Assembly (NCBI RefSeq): GCF_003003215.1
Contig: NZ_PVUF01000011.1
Coordinates: 96,348-160,347, forward strand
DNA length: 64,000 nt
Origin: Tritonibacter scottomollicae
GTDB taxonomy: Bacteria > Pseudomonadota > Alphaproteobacteria > Rhodobacterales > Rhodobacteraceae
Direction of reading: 5' to 3'
Under the pieces are notes generated by a model, which saw nothing but the letters and a program-made list of their open reading frames with translations, was not told where the DNA came from and did not search any database. Position numbers and translations under genes: made by a program. Positions 52,790 through 61,941 of the stretch are shown in pieces. Each line of letters opens with the position of its first letter. The first letter of the stretch is position 1.

Positions 52790-53821
52790 ATGAACCTCAA
52801 GCAGCTGTCCACGCTTCTGGGCCTGTCCCAGACCACCGTGAGCCGGGCGCTGAACGGCTACCCCGAGGTCAGCGAGGCGACGCGCCAGCGTGTGATGCAG
52901 GTTGCCGATCAGCACAACTATCGCCCCAATACGCGGGCCAAGGCGCTGGCCACCGGGCGCGCCATGGCGATTGGCCATGTGATCCCGCTGTCGACCCAGC
53001 ACGAGATGATGAATCCGATCTTTGGTGATTTCATCGCCGGGGCCGGGGAAAGCTACAGCACGGCCGGCTATGACATGGTGCTGTCGCTTGTGGCAGATGA
53101 GGACCAGTCCCGCGCGTATCATGACATGGCGGCAAAGCGGAATGTAGACGGTATCGTGCTGCACGCGCCCAAGATGCAGGATGCCCGCATCACCCTGCTG
53201 CAGCAGATCGGTCTGCCTTTTGCGGTACACGGGCGTGCGACCGATATCGCGGGCCCCTACAGCTGGCTCGACGTCAACAACACCAGCGCCTTTCAGCGAG
53301 CAACCGATTTCCTGCTTGACCTTGGCCATCGCCGCATCTGCCTGGTGAACGGTCAGGAGAGCATGGATTTCGCCTTCCGCCGCCGACGTGGGTACGAGGC
53401 CGCCCTGCAGGCCCGCGACATCGCCCCCGACCCGGCGCTGCTGTTCGCGGGCGAGATGACAGAGGTCTACGGCTACGACACCGTGCGGCGCACGCAACTG
53501 CTGGAGCAGCCGCCCACCGCCTATCTGGTGTCCTCGATCATCGCCGCCTTCGGGGTGCGCCGCGCGATCGAGGAGGCCGGCCTGACAATGGGGCGCGACA
53601 TCTCCGTCATCACTCATGACGATGATCTGTCCTACCTGCGCAACGGCGCCGATGTGCCGGTCTTCACCGCCACGCGCTCTTCCGTGCGCCACGCAGGCAG
53701 CCGTCTGGCCAAGCTGCTGATCTCTCAGATCGAAAACCCGGGCGCGCCGCCGCTCACCGAACTGCTCGAAGCAGAGCTGACTGTCGGCCGTTCCACCGGC
53801 CCCGCTCCTAACAGGATCTAG
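52790..53821 (+). CDS. aglR: LacI-family regulator of alpha-glucoside use
   Basis: A 343-aa repressor with an N-terminal HTH and hinge (MNLKQLSTLLGLSQTTVSRA then LNGYPEVSEATRQRVMQVAD) and a periplasmic-binding-protein-like effector domain. ATG 52790 is chosen over the TTG two codons earlier. It is divergent from aglE and has its operator sites on both sides of the shared region. The GH1 gene follows 4 bases after its stop and is likely cotranscribed. Confidence 0.88.
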   Translation: MNLKQLSTLLGLSQTTVSRALNGYPEVSEATRQRVMQVADQHNYRPNTRAKALATGRAMAIGHVIPLSTQHEMMNPIFGDFIAGAGESYSTAGYDMVLSLVADEDQSRAYHDMAAKRNVDGIVLHAPKMQDARITLLQQIGLPFAVHGRATDIAGPYSWLDVNNTSAFQRATDFLLDLGHRRICLVNGQESMDFAFRRRRGYEAALQARDIAPDPALLFAGEMTEVYGYDTVRRTQLLEQPPTAYLVSSIIAAFGVRRAIEEAGLTMGRDISVITHDDDLSYLRNGADVPVFTATRSSVRHAGSRLAKLLISQIENPGAPPLTELLEAELTVGRSTGPAPNRI

Positions 53822-53825
53822 CGAT

Positions 53826-55157
53826 ATGGACCATTTCACCTTCACCCGCAAAGACTTCCCGACGCACTTCCTCTTCGGCAGCGCCACCTCCTCTTATCAG
53901 ATCGAAGGTCATGGTTTTGGTGGTGCCGGGCCGACCCATTGGGACAGTTTTGCCGTCACGCCGGGCAATGTGGTGCGCGCCGAGAATGGTGAGATCGCCT
54001 GCGATCACTATCATCACTTCGAGGCAGATCTGGATCTGGCCGCCGCAGCGGGGCTGGATTGCTATCGCTTTTCGACCAGCTGGGCACGTGTCCTGCCTGA
54101 GGGCACTGGCACGCCCAATCCCGAGGGGCTCGATTTCTACGACCGCCTGACAGATGCGATGCTGGAGCGCGGGCTGAAACCTTGCGCGACGCTCTATCAC
54201 TGGGAGCTGCCGCAGCCGCTCGCGGACCTCGGCGGTTGGCGCAACCGCGACATCGGCAATTGGTTTGCCGAGTTCACCGAGGTCATCATGGGGCGGATCG
54301 GCGACCGGATGTATTCGGTGGCGCCAATCAATGAGCCCTGGTGCGTCGGCTGGCTGTCGCATTTCCTCGGCCACCACGCGCCCGGCCTGCGCGACATCCG
54401 CGCCACCGCCCGCGCCATGCACCATGTTCTGTTGGCCCATGGCCGTGCCATCGAGGTGATGCGCGGCCTCGGCATGGATAACCTTGGCGCTGTATTCAAC
54501 TTTGAATGGGCCACTCCGGTGGACGACAGCGCCGCCGCGCAGGCCGCTGCCGAGACCTACGACGCCATTTACAACCGTTTCTTCCTTGGTGGCGTGTTCA
54601 AGGGCGCATACCCCGAACCGGCCCTGAAGGGTCTGGAGCCTCATTTGCCCAAGGGCTGGCAGGAAGATTTCAAAACGATAACACAGCCAGTCGACTGGTG
54701 CGGTCTGAATTACTACACCCGCAAGGTGATTGGCGCCGATGACGGTCCCTGGCCGCACTACGCGGAGCTAGATGGTCCGCTGCCCAAAACACAGATGGGT
54801 TGGGAGATCTATCCGGACGGGCTCTACCAGTTCCTGACCCGGACAGCCGCGGACTACACGGGCGATCTGCCCTTGATCGTGACCGAGAACGGCATGGCCA
54901 ACCCGGATGTGATCACAGGGGGCCGTGTGCCTGACCCCGAGCGCATTGCCTATGTCGATGCCCATCTGGCTCGCGTCCGCCGCGCGATCGCCGACGGGGT
55001 TCCGGTGCAGGGCTATTTCCTGTGGTCACTCATGGACAATTACGAATGGGCGCTGGGGTACGAGAAACGCTTTGGCATGGTGCATGTGGACTTCGACACC
55101 CTGGTCCGCACCCCCAAGGCCTCGTACTACGCCTTGAAGGAGGCATTGACCGGGTGA
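53826..55157 (+). CDS. Beta-glucosidase (GH1)
   Basis: A 443-aa enzyme with both catalytic glutamates: acid/base Glu170 in PINEPW and nucleophile Glu354 in VTENGMA. The glycone-binding start FLFGSATSSYQIEG and YHWELPQPL are typical of GH1. No signal peptide, so it acts inside the cell. Being directly behind aglR it is probably induced by the same sugars, which widens the operon to beta-glucosides. Not to be confused with the GH13 enzyme aglA. Confidence 0.9.
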   Translation: MDHFTFTRKDFPTHFLFGSATSSYQIEGHGFGGAGPTHWDSFAVTPGNVVRAENGEIACDHYHHFEADLDLAAAAGLDCYRFSTSWARVLPEGTGTPNPEGLDFYDRLTDAMLERGLKPCATLYHWELPQPLADLGGWRNRDIGNWFAEFTEVIMGRIGDRMYSVAPINEPWCVGWLSHFLGHHAPGLRDIRATARAMHHVLLAHGRAIEVMRGLGMDNLGAVFNFEWATPVDDSAAAQAAAETYDAIYNRFFLGGVFKGAYPEPALKGLEPHLPKGWQEDFKTITQPVDWCGLNYYTRKVIGADDGPWPHYAELDGPLPKTQMGWEIYPDGLYQFLTRTAADYTGDLPLIVTENGMANPDVITGGRVPDPERIAYVDAHLARVRRAIADGVPVQGYFLWSLMDNYEWALGYEKRFGMVHVDFDTLVRTPKASYYALKEALTG

Positions 55158-55565
55158 TGTTGCACAGACCGCTTAATGATTTTATGGATAACAGTCATCG
55201 ATATTCATCGGCGAGGAAAATGTGAACCCATCCAAGTGGTTACATATTGCGCTAGCAGGTTGTGCGAAGCGCCTTATTCCGCGAGATGGCGACTGTCTGC
55301 AGCTTGTTGAAGGTTTTCTGTGTTCCAGAAAATATGATGACTGAGAGCAGGTTTAGCGCGGCCATTTGGCCCGACCGGTTTGCGTAGTCCCATCGCAAGC
55401 TCATGTTGTCTTGGAGAGGTGGGTGACGCTGGCTTCCAGCAGGGGTTTGTCAAGATTACGGATAATGGCATCAGTCGCTTCGGGGGCAATGGCAGGTAAC
55501 CGGTCTGTTTTGAGGGTCCTGTTCTCGAAAAGTCACCCGGAAAGGCGGCCCCGGAAATTCGGGCC
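55158..55565. other. Non-coding / decayed DNA between beta-glucosidase and IS remnant
   Basis: No intact gene. On the minus strand, an open stretch from about 55534 to a stop at 55401 reads like the end of a real protein (RTLKTDRLPAIAPEATDAII then RNLDKPLLEASVTHLSKTT) with no start and no recognised family. It may be a truncated gene. Base composition is less coding-like than its neighbours. Confidence 0.35.
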
Positions 55566-56098
55566 AATCATTGATGCGCCTCATCGCAAATCTACTAGAA
55601 GCCCAAACCCAGCAAGGCCACGAAAAACCACAAGATTTACCCTTAACTTTTGCGTCGCCTGCGCGTGGATCTGCCCAAGCATGTTGGGTGTGCGGATATC
55701 GGTCACGCTGGAAGCCGAGTTCTGGGTCGATGCGCTGACCAAACGACCCACAAGCTTGGCCCGGCTGAGATAATGAACGCGGATCAGGGCAGCCAGTTCA
55801 CTTCTCTTGTCTCGAATGACCGGTTGTGACGACCCGGCATTCGTATGTCGATGGATGGAAAGGGGTGGTTTCTCGACAACATCTTAGTCGAACGATTGTG
55901 GGGAGCTCGAAAACCGAACGCGCCTATCTGCGCGCCGGGGAAACGGGATCGGAGGTCAAGGCTGGCGCCATATACTGGATCGAGTTCTACAATCTCAGGC
56001 GTCTGCATTCTGCCCTTGGCGGCAAAACACACGCCGTGGTCTATTGGCAGCGAAATGAAACAACAAACCCCGGTCAGCAGCTGCAAAGAGTAGCTTAA
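55566..56098 (+). pseudogene. Decayed IS3-family transposase (OrfB) remnant
   Basis: Several frames together spell parts of an IS3 OrfB. Around 55570-55690 one frame gives QIY(stop)KPKPSKATKNHKIYP(stop)LLRRLRVDLPKHVGCADI; another then gives SVTLEAEFWVDAL near 55700; a third NADQGSQFTSLVSNDRL near 55773; and a fourth runs ETGSEVKAGAIYWIEFYNLR then RLHSALGGKTHAVVYW to the stop at 56098. Stops, frameshifts and a deletion between CADI and SVTLEAE make it nonfunctional. It lies between the agl and che clusters and probably marks an old insertion. Confidence 0.8.
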
Positions 56099-56176
56099 GT
56101 TGCGCCGGATCCTGTCCAACAATTCGGGAATAGCTAAGGACGCAGGCTGACTCTCGAGAAAGGACTGAATGTAAGC

Positions 56177-56211
56177 GAGGGTCCGATGCATCTAACATGC
56201 TTCGGACCCTC
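56177..56211 (-). terminator. Hairpin downstream of cheD
   Basis: GAGGGTCCGA (56177-56186) and TCGGACCCTC (56202-56211) form a perfect 10-bp stem, extended inside by GCAT/ATGC pairing. It lies 25 bases after the cheD stop and would end the cheB-cheD transcript, although the T-run is weak. Confidence 0.6.
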
Positions 56212-56235
56212 CGTGATCGTTGCGCGTAGGCAAGC

Positions 56236-56796
56236 TCAGAACAAAGTAACGTTGTCCGCCGCTGCAGGCTTGCGGACGGGAGCGGCTTGCGTCCGGGCCA
56301 CTGCCGCGCGCTCCTCCTCGCCGAGGCGACGATCATCTGCCACATGTGTCTGTTGCGCAGCACCCGAACAAGCGTGAAACCGGACTCGTCGAGCAGATGT
56401 ACCGCCAACCGAAGATGAGATCACTGGAATACCTTCATCACGAAGGAAGCGCTGCACAAAATCAGCGTTGTTCGCACCGATATCAGACAGGTTGGCGGAC
56501 ATCTTTGCACCACCAAAAACCTTGGCTTTCAGGTTAGAGCGCTGCGCGCCTTTTTTCATGATGCCGTTGATCAACAGCTCCATCGCGTGAACGCCGTAGC
56601 GGGCGCTGACACCACCACCCGAGGACGACGCGAGCAAGAAGTGATTCATCCCGCCGACCCCGACTTTTTCATCATAAATGCAGGCTGCGATGCAGGACCC
56701 TAGCACAGTTGAAAAAGCGACTTTGGGATCCGTTGTCACCTTGTAGTCACCTTGTAGCACGGTGACCGTACTCGTATTTTGAAAAACAGTCGACAA
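56236..56796 (-). CDS. cheD: Chemoreceptor glutamine deamidase CheD
   Basis: A 186-aa enzyme. TTG 56796 has GGAAGGAAG upstream and gives a normal N terminus; the earlier ATG 56901 would overlap cheB by 78 bases. Catalytic residues of the CheD family are present: Cys35 in LGSCIAAC and His52 in GGMNHFLL. FSTVLGSC and RKVFGGAKM-like VFGGAKMSANL segments are typical. It deamidates Gln residues of chemoreceptors, tuning adaptation; a C-terminal Ala-rich tail is extra. It follows cheB by 26 bases. Confidence 0.88.
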   Translation of the reverse strand: MSTVFQNTSTVTVLQGDYKVTTDPKVAFSTVLGSCIAACIYDEKVGVGGMNHFLLASSSGGGVSARYGVHAMELLINGIMKKGAQRSNLKAKVFGGAKMSANLSDIGANNADFVQRFLRDEGIPVISSSVGGTSARRVRFHACSGAAQQTHVADDRRLGEEERAAVARTQAAPVRKPAAADNVTLF

Positions 56797-56822
56797 AGCG
56801 GCTTCCTTCCAGATCTCTAGGC

Positions 56823-57836
56823 TCAGGTCTTGCAGGCTTGCAAGAGTGCACCGGCCATTTGGGCCAGAGGTACTTGTTTTTGGGCGGCTCCGGTTTCCCA
56901 AGCCACCCTGGGCATGCCGTAGACGACGGCGGTTTTTTCATCTTGGGCAAAGGTTGTCGCGCCAGATTTGCGCAATTCCAACATGCCCTTGGCCCCATCT
57001 TGCCCCATACCGGTTAAGATTGCGGCAACAACATCCTGTGCAAACGGAATTGCAGACGAAAATAATGCGTCAACGGATGGCGTATGGCCTGAAATGTTTG
57101 GCCCTTCCTTCATCCGAAGGCGATACGGCTTGCGCGGTGTCACCCCCATGTGGCGAGGTTGGCCGGCCGCGATGTAGACATGCCCCGTTTGCAAAGTGAT
57201 ATTGTCGTCCGCTGCGACGACCTTCGCCGGGCAGATTCGGTCCAGCAACGAAACCAGTCCTGACCCAAAGCTCTTGCCCGTGTGTTGCACAATCAAGGTT
57301 GGCGGGCACTGTATCGGAAATCCGACGAGAACATTGCGCAACGCTTCAACACCCCCGGTTGACGATCCGATGAGGATGATTTTCTTAAAGTTCTCCCGAG
57401 ACGCTACAGTCTTTCCGGTCGCGGCAGGGGGGGCGTTGCGACGCGGTGCTTTGATCATCATGTCAAAGTACTGGATGAACTGGCGCGGTGTGTCGGATTT
57501 TGTCAGCTCGAAAATGCCCGCTCCGACGTTCAACAATGGCGAGGAGCGCCGCGCGGGTGTCGAATTCGTGCTATCCATCACGGACACCCAGCGCACATCG
57601 AGTGCGGAGAACAGGGCGAGCATCATTTCGAACTCGGGCAATTTCGTGAACCCGTCTTCTACAAATGCAAAACTGGGCTGCCCCGCTTCTGCTTGGTTGT
57701 AGGCCATCATCAAATTGTTGGCCAACAAGACCTGCATGCCTGGGTAAGCCGCCTCCATCTGCTTCTGCAGAGTCCGAGCAAAGTTTCTATCAGTCGTTAC
57801 AATCAAGACGCTTAAGGAAGACAATGGCTTACCCAC
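56823..57836 (-). CDS. cheB: Chemoreceptor methylesterase CheB with degenerate receiver
   Basis: A 337-aa protein. The C-terminal methylesterase domain (residues 150-337) has the catalytic triad: Ser159 in IGSSTGG, His185 in VQHTGKSF, Asp280 in MGQDGAKG. The N-terminal 120 residues have receiver shape but the acidic pair is replaced by Thr14-Thr15 and, by eye alignment, the phospho-acceptor position by Glu60; Lys113 remains. It would remove methyl groups from receptors independently of CheA phosphorylation. Start GTG 57836; TTG four codons later is possible. Confidence 0.88.
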   Translation of the reverse strand: MGKPLSSLSVLIVTTDRNFARTLQKQMEAAYPGMQVLLANNLMMAYNQAEAGQPSFAFVEDGFTKLPEFEMMLALFSALDVRWVSVMDSTNSTPARRSSPLLNVGAGIFELTKSDTPRQFIQYFDMMIKAPRRNAPPAATGKTVASRENFKKIILIGSSTGGVEALRNVLVGFPIQCPPTLIVQHTGKSFGSGLVSLLDRICPAKVVAADDNITLQTGHVYIAAGQPRHMGVTPRKPYRLRMKEGPNISGHTPSVDALFSSAIPFAQDVVAAILTGMGQDGAKGMLELRKSGATTFAQDEKTAVVYGMPRVAWETGAAQKQVPLAQMAGALLQACKT

Positions 57837-58676
57837 TTGTTTACCCCGACGATCCGGGAGTTCCTATTCAACAAGACAACATCGGCCTCGTCAGTTCATT
57901 TTGTATTCGTGCCAAAGCTCATCCAAGGCGCCGCCATATCACATGCGCGCGCCCTCGGGCCTCAGCGTTCAATCACTCACCACCCGAAGACCGAACCTAC
58001 CGCGGCGCCCATCATGAGGAGTCAGAGCGGGACGTCCTTTGCCACCTTCGCACTTGGGGTAGGTGCCATCTGTGCGCGAAAGGGTGGGACACGTCTCAGC
58101 AGCGGGTGTGAAACTACGCCGTTTCATCGCGAGCGGAGCGTCATAAGCCGCTGAAAACCGACTCAAATTACTGTCTGTCAGAGTGTGCTTTCCCGACTTT
58201 GCGCAGTCCTGCTTATAATGAGCGTCCTGCGCGACAATTGCGCGGCTGCTCTGCTCGCCCAAAGAATGCGAATTCCGACAGCGTGGTTCACCCGAGGGAA
58301 CCGTGAGTCGTGTCCGAATCCTCAATCGCTGAGACGCGTTCATGTAATGCTCCGGAGATTCGCGCACGAGTGGGTGCGCATGGTACTTCCAGTTATAACT
58401 CCATCAGTAGGGGTTAATTTGCGCCTTACGTGGGCAAATTCTATCTGACTATATCTTATCAACTGGCGCTGATGCCCCTCGCAGCCTGAATGGATGACAC
58501 CTTTATACGCATCCCACGGGTAGGCGTTGCGGCAGTTACCTTGGGGTGCTGACAAATTGTCTGAGCAGTTCCGAGTTTCTGCAGTTTGGCGGAAATCAAA
58601 TGTTAAGGCCCTGCGGCTAACACTACTCTCATCGAACTGAAATTTGTCGCCGCAAACGGGGGTGCGAATCGCGAAA
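57837..58676. other. Long intergenic region between divergent chemotaxis units
   Basis: About 840 bases between cheB (minus) and the STAS gene (plus). Several short frames exist on both strands (for example 58185-58448) but none has a ribosome site or protein-like composition. Small AT-rich stretches near 58390-58460 may contain promoters for the divergent operons. Nothing else could be supported. Confidence 0.5.
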
Positions 58677-58964
58677 ATGTCCACCGAAACGCAAAAGCAT
58701 ACATTGGACTTGCCCAATGCCTTCGCGGATCTAGACCCATTGATCGCATTTTTCAACGCGTCTCGTGATAAGGCCGTTGAAGTGGATTGCAGCAATGTCG
58801 GCGTGATCCCATCGCGCTGCCTGCAGCTGCTTCTGGGGGCAGAACAACAATGGCGCTCCGAGGGCCTGGGTTTCTCGGTCACTAATATCAACGAAGGGTG
58901 CAGAAAGTCCCTTACCCTTCTGGGCCTGGAACCCAATCGATTTGAAGACGAGGAAACAGTATGA
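58677..58964 (+). CDS. STAS-domain protein of the chemotaxis cluster
   Basis: A 95-aa protein of the STAS fold: beta strands around AVEVDCSNVGVIPSRCLQLL and LGAEQQWRSEGLGFSVTNIN, as in SpoIIAA-like or MlaB-like proteins. The residue normally phosphorylated (Ser/Thr after the first beta strand) corresponds to Ser in PSRCLQ. ATG 58677 is chosen over TTG 58644. It overlaps cheY by 4 bases, so it is part of the operon; role in receptor signalling is not known. Confidence 0.72.
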   Translation: MSTETQKHTLDLPNAFADLDPLIAFFNASRDKAVEVDCSNVGVIPSRCLQLLLGAEQQWRSEGLGFSVTNINEGCRKSLTLLGLEPNRFEDEETV

Positions 58965-59335
58965 AAACCAAAGTTTTGGCAATCGACGACTCCCGAACCA
59001 TTCGCAACCTTCTGGCAGCGACGCTTGAAGAAGCAGGTTTCGAGTACCATTGCGCCGTTGACGGACGTGAAGGTGTCGACATGTATGACAATGTCGCACC
59101 AGATGTCGTCATCACCGACATCAACATGCCCAATCTTGATGGATTTGGTGTCATCGAGGAGCTACGCGGTGATGGGATCAACTCCAAGGTTCCGATCCTG
59201 GTTTTGACCACCGAAAGCGCGCCGGAAATGAAGGCACGTGCTCGTGACGCCGGTGCAACCGGGTGGATCACCAAGCCCTTTGACGATCAGTCGCTGATTT
59301 TTGCGCTGAAGCGTGTAACCGGGGCGGCCGCGTAA
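58961..59335 (+). CDS. cheY: CheY response regulator (first)
   Basis: A 124-aa single-domain receiver with Asp9-Asp10 in AIDDSR, phospho-acceptor Asp53 in ITDINMPNLDG, Thr in LTTESAPEM, and Lys in WITKPFDDQ. It takes phosphate from CheA and carries the signal, either to the flagellar motor or as a phosphate sink. It overlaps the STAS gene by 4 bases and ends one base before cheA. Confidence 0.92.
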   Translation: MKTKVLAIDDSRTIRNLLAATLEEAGFEYHCAVDGREGVDMYDNVAPDVVITDINMPNLDGFGVIEELRGDGINSKVPILVLTTESAPEMKARARDAGATGWITKPFDDQSLIFALKRVTGAAA

Positions 59336-59336
59336 A

Positions 59337-61469
59337 ATGTCGGGGTCGATTCAAGACACATTCTTCGAGGAGTGCGAAGAGCTTCTCGAAGCGATGGATG
59401 AGGGTCTGACCGCCATCGAAGGAGGCGATCACGATCCCGAGGTGGTCAATGCAGTATTCCGCGCAGTTCACTCTATCAAGGGTGGTGGCGGAGCATTTGG
59501 CCTGGACGAATTGGTGGCGTTTGCACACAAGTTCGAAACAGTCTTTGATGAGGTGCGGTCAAACAAAGTCCAACTGGACGTCAAACTTATCCAGCTTCTC
59601 CTGCGATGCAGCGACCATCTCGCTGACTTGGTCAGTGTCGCCCGCGATGGCGGCAGTGTCGATGAAGAGCATAACGACGTTCTGGTTGCCGGTCTTGAAG
59701 AGTACCTCGGCGAAGAAGAAGAAGAGTTGACCTTTGAGCCTATGGGCCTTGGTGGACCAGCGGTTCCTTTGCCTTTGGATCTCGAAGAAGAGAAAACCTA
59801 TCAGATCCGCTTCCAGCCTCTCAAGGAGATGTTCGGGACCGGGAACGAGCCGTTCTTCCTTTTTCAGACGCTTTCCGAGCTGGGCACGCTGAAGGTCACG
59901 CTTGACGAAACTGAACTTCCCGGTTTCGACGCCATGGCGATGGATGACAGCTATCTTGCATGGGACCTGACACTGACGACGAAAGAGCCGAAGTCAGCGG
60001 TAGAATCCGTCTTCGAATTTGTCGAAGGCCTATGCGAGCTTTCGATCGTGTCTGACAAAGATTCTGAAGATGAAGCCGCTGCCCTGGCTGCACTCAACGC
60101 CGCATTTGGCGTGCCCGGGGAAAGTGCCGAACCCGAGCCGTCCGACCCTTTTGAAGAGCCGGCACCTGCAGAGGCAACTCCCATGGCGACACCAGAAGCG
60201 ACAAAAGTCGAAGCCGTTAAGCCAGAGAGCAACAAGTCAGAACAACGCGGACCAAAGCCGACCTTGCGTGTTGAACTGGAGCGGGTGGACCGGCTGATCA
60301 ACGCGGTTGGCGAACTTATCATCAACCACTCCATGCTGGCACAACAGATTGCCAATCTGGATGTGGCTGACCTTCGGGATGTGGAAACCGAACTCGAGGG
60401 CTTCAAGAATCTGGCTCGAGATATTCAAGAAGGCGTAATGTCCATTCGTGCGCAACCGGTCAAGCCGCTGTTTCAGCGCATGGCACGGATCGTTCGCGAA
60501 GCTTCGGCTGCGACAGAGAAAACAGCGAAGCTGGTCACCGAGGGTGAGAATACCGAGGTCGACAAAACTGTCATCGAACGCTTGTCAGATCCGTTGACCC
60601 ATATCTTGCGCAACGCGGTGGATCATGGCGTCGAGAAACCGGCAGATCGCGAAGCCGCGGGAAAGAGCCGTGCGGGCGAAATACGCCTTTCCGCGTCACA
60701 TCGCTCTGGCAGCGTCTGCATCGAGATTAAGGATGACGGCGCTGGTGTGAATCGGCCGCGTGTCAAGCAGATCGCCATCGACAAAGGGCTCATCCCTGAG
60801 AATGCCGATCTTACAGATGCCGAAATTGACAACCTTCTATTCTTGCCAGGCTTTTCCACAGCCAAAGAGATCTCAAATCTCTCCGGACGTGGTGTTGGCA
60901 TGGACGTTGTCAAAAACGCGGTCACCGCTCTGGGCGGTAGAATTAACATCTCCTCGTCCCCGGGAAAGGGGTCGACATTCACCATTATCCTGCCTCTGAC
61001 GCTGGCGGTGATGGACGGCATGGTCGTCTCCGTTGCTGATCAAACAATGGTGGTACCGATCACTTCGATCATCGAGACCATGCGTGGCAGCGATGATATG
61101 ATCAACAGCTTGGGCGCTGATGGGACGCTGCTATCCATTCGCGGTAACTTTGTTCCCATCTGCGATGTCGCAGGTGCCTTGGGCCTGCGAAAGCCCGAAG
61201 GTGACAAGCCGCCCGGAGTGTATCTTCTGGTTGAGACGGAAACAGGCCAACGCAGTGCCCTGGCCGTCGACGATATTCACGACCAAAGGCAGGTCGTGAT
61301 CAAGAGCCTCGACGGCGTCTGCGGCAATGTCCCCGGCGTTGCGGCTGCCACAATCCTTGGAGATGGCAAAATCGCCATGATTCTGGATTCGGAAAGCATC
61401 ATCGCGGCCTCCCCTTCCTCGGCCACCTTTGATTCAGAGCGGAGAATGAGCAATGCAATCGCAAGCTGA
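59337..61469 (+). CDS. cheA: Chemotaxis histidine kinase CheA
   Basis: A 710-aa kinase. Domains in order: HPt with phospho-His45 in AVHSIKGGGGAFG (residues 1-110), a long acidic/proline linker (EPEPSDPFEEPAPAEATPMA), dimerisation helices (residues 320-380), ATPase with N-box ILRNAVDHGVEKP and GRGVGMDVVKNAV, and a C-terminal CheW-like coupling domain to the end. It autophosphorylates in response to receptors and passes phosphate to CheY. A 17-base overlap with cheW shows tight coupling. Confidence 0.95.
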   Translation: MSGSIQDTFFEECEELLEAMDEGLTAIEGGDHDPEVVNAVFRAVHSIKGGGGAFGLDELVAFAHKFETVFDEVRSNKVQLDVKLIQLLLRCSDHLADLVSVARDGGSVDEEHNDVLVAGLEEYLGEEEEELTFEPMGLGGPAVPLPLDLEEEKTYQIRFQPLKEMFGTGNEPFFLFQTLSELGTLKVTLDETELPGFDAMAMDDSYLAWDLTLTTKEPKSAVESVFEFVEGLCELSIVSDKDSEDEAAALAALNAAFGVPGESAEPEPSDPFEEPAPAEATPMATPEATKVEAVKPESNKSEQRGPKPTLRVELERVDRLINAVGELIINHSMLAQQIANLDVADLRDVETELEGFKNLARDIQEGVMSIRAQPVKPLFQRMARIVREASAATEKTAKLVTEGENTEVDKTVIERLSDPLTHILRNAVDHGVEKPADREAAGKSRAGEIRLSASHRSGSVCIEIKDDGAGVNRPRVKQIAIDKGLIPENADLTDAEIDNLLFLPGFSTAKEISNLSGRGVGMDVVKNAVTALGGRINISSSPGKGSTFTIILPLTLAVMDGMVVSVADQTMVVPITSIIETMRGSDDMINSLGADGTLLSIRGNFVPICDVAGALGLRKPEGDKPPGVYLLVETETGQRSALAVDDIHDQRQVVIKSLDGVCGNVPGVAAATILGDGKIAMILDSESIIAASPSSATFDSERRMSNAIAS

Positions 61470-61941
61470 AGTACAAATTGGCGATCAGGAGATCAAGCAC
61501 GCTCAACAGAGTGAGTTTGTCAGCTTCACGGTCGCAGGGCAGGCCTTCTGCCTGCAAATCACCCAGATCCGAGAGATCCGTCGGTGGGCTCCGGTCACAA
61601 TACTGCCGCACGCACCGATGGACGTCCTTGGCGTTATGAACCTACGCGGCGCAGTGATCCCCATCTATGATCTTGCGGCCCGTTTCGGCCTACAGCAGAC
61701 CGAAGCAAGCGAACGCAATGTCGTGATCGTTGTCGCGGTTCACGGTAAGCCAGTCGGGCTACTAGCGGAGTCGGTTTCGGAAATTATTTCGATTAATCCT
61801 GAAGAGATCCAGGAAACCCCTCAGGTCGAGAGCCGCTATACCATGGAGTATATTCAAGGGATCATTTCCCATGACGAAACCATGGTGCGTATCATCAATC
61901 TTGACGCCGTTATCTCTGCACCGGAGCAAGGTTTGTCGTGA
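61453..61941 (+). CDS. cheW: Chemotaxis coupling protein CheW
   Basis: A 162-aa protein with the CheW fold: FVSFTVAGQAFCLQITQIRE, PMDVLGVMNLRGAVIPIYDL, RNVVIVVAVHGKPVGLLAES. It links receptors to CheA. A GGAGAATG ribosome site lies inside the end of cheA, and its stop overlaps the GTG start of cheR. Confidence 0.93.
   Translation: MQSQAEVQIGDQEIKHAQQSEFVSFTVAGQAFCLQITQIREIRRWAPVTILPHAPMDVLGVMNLRGAVIPIYDLAARFGLQQTEASERNVVIVVAVHGKPVGLLAESVSEIISINPEEIQETPQVESRYTMEYIQGIISHDETMVRIINLDAVISAPEQGLS

Noticed and set aside
57665..58448. Short open frames between cheB and the STAS gene
   Set aside because: No ribosome sites, no conserved motifs and mixed composition; treated as intergenic.
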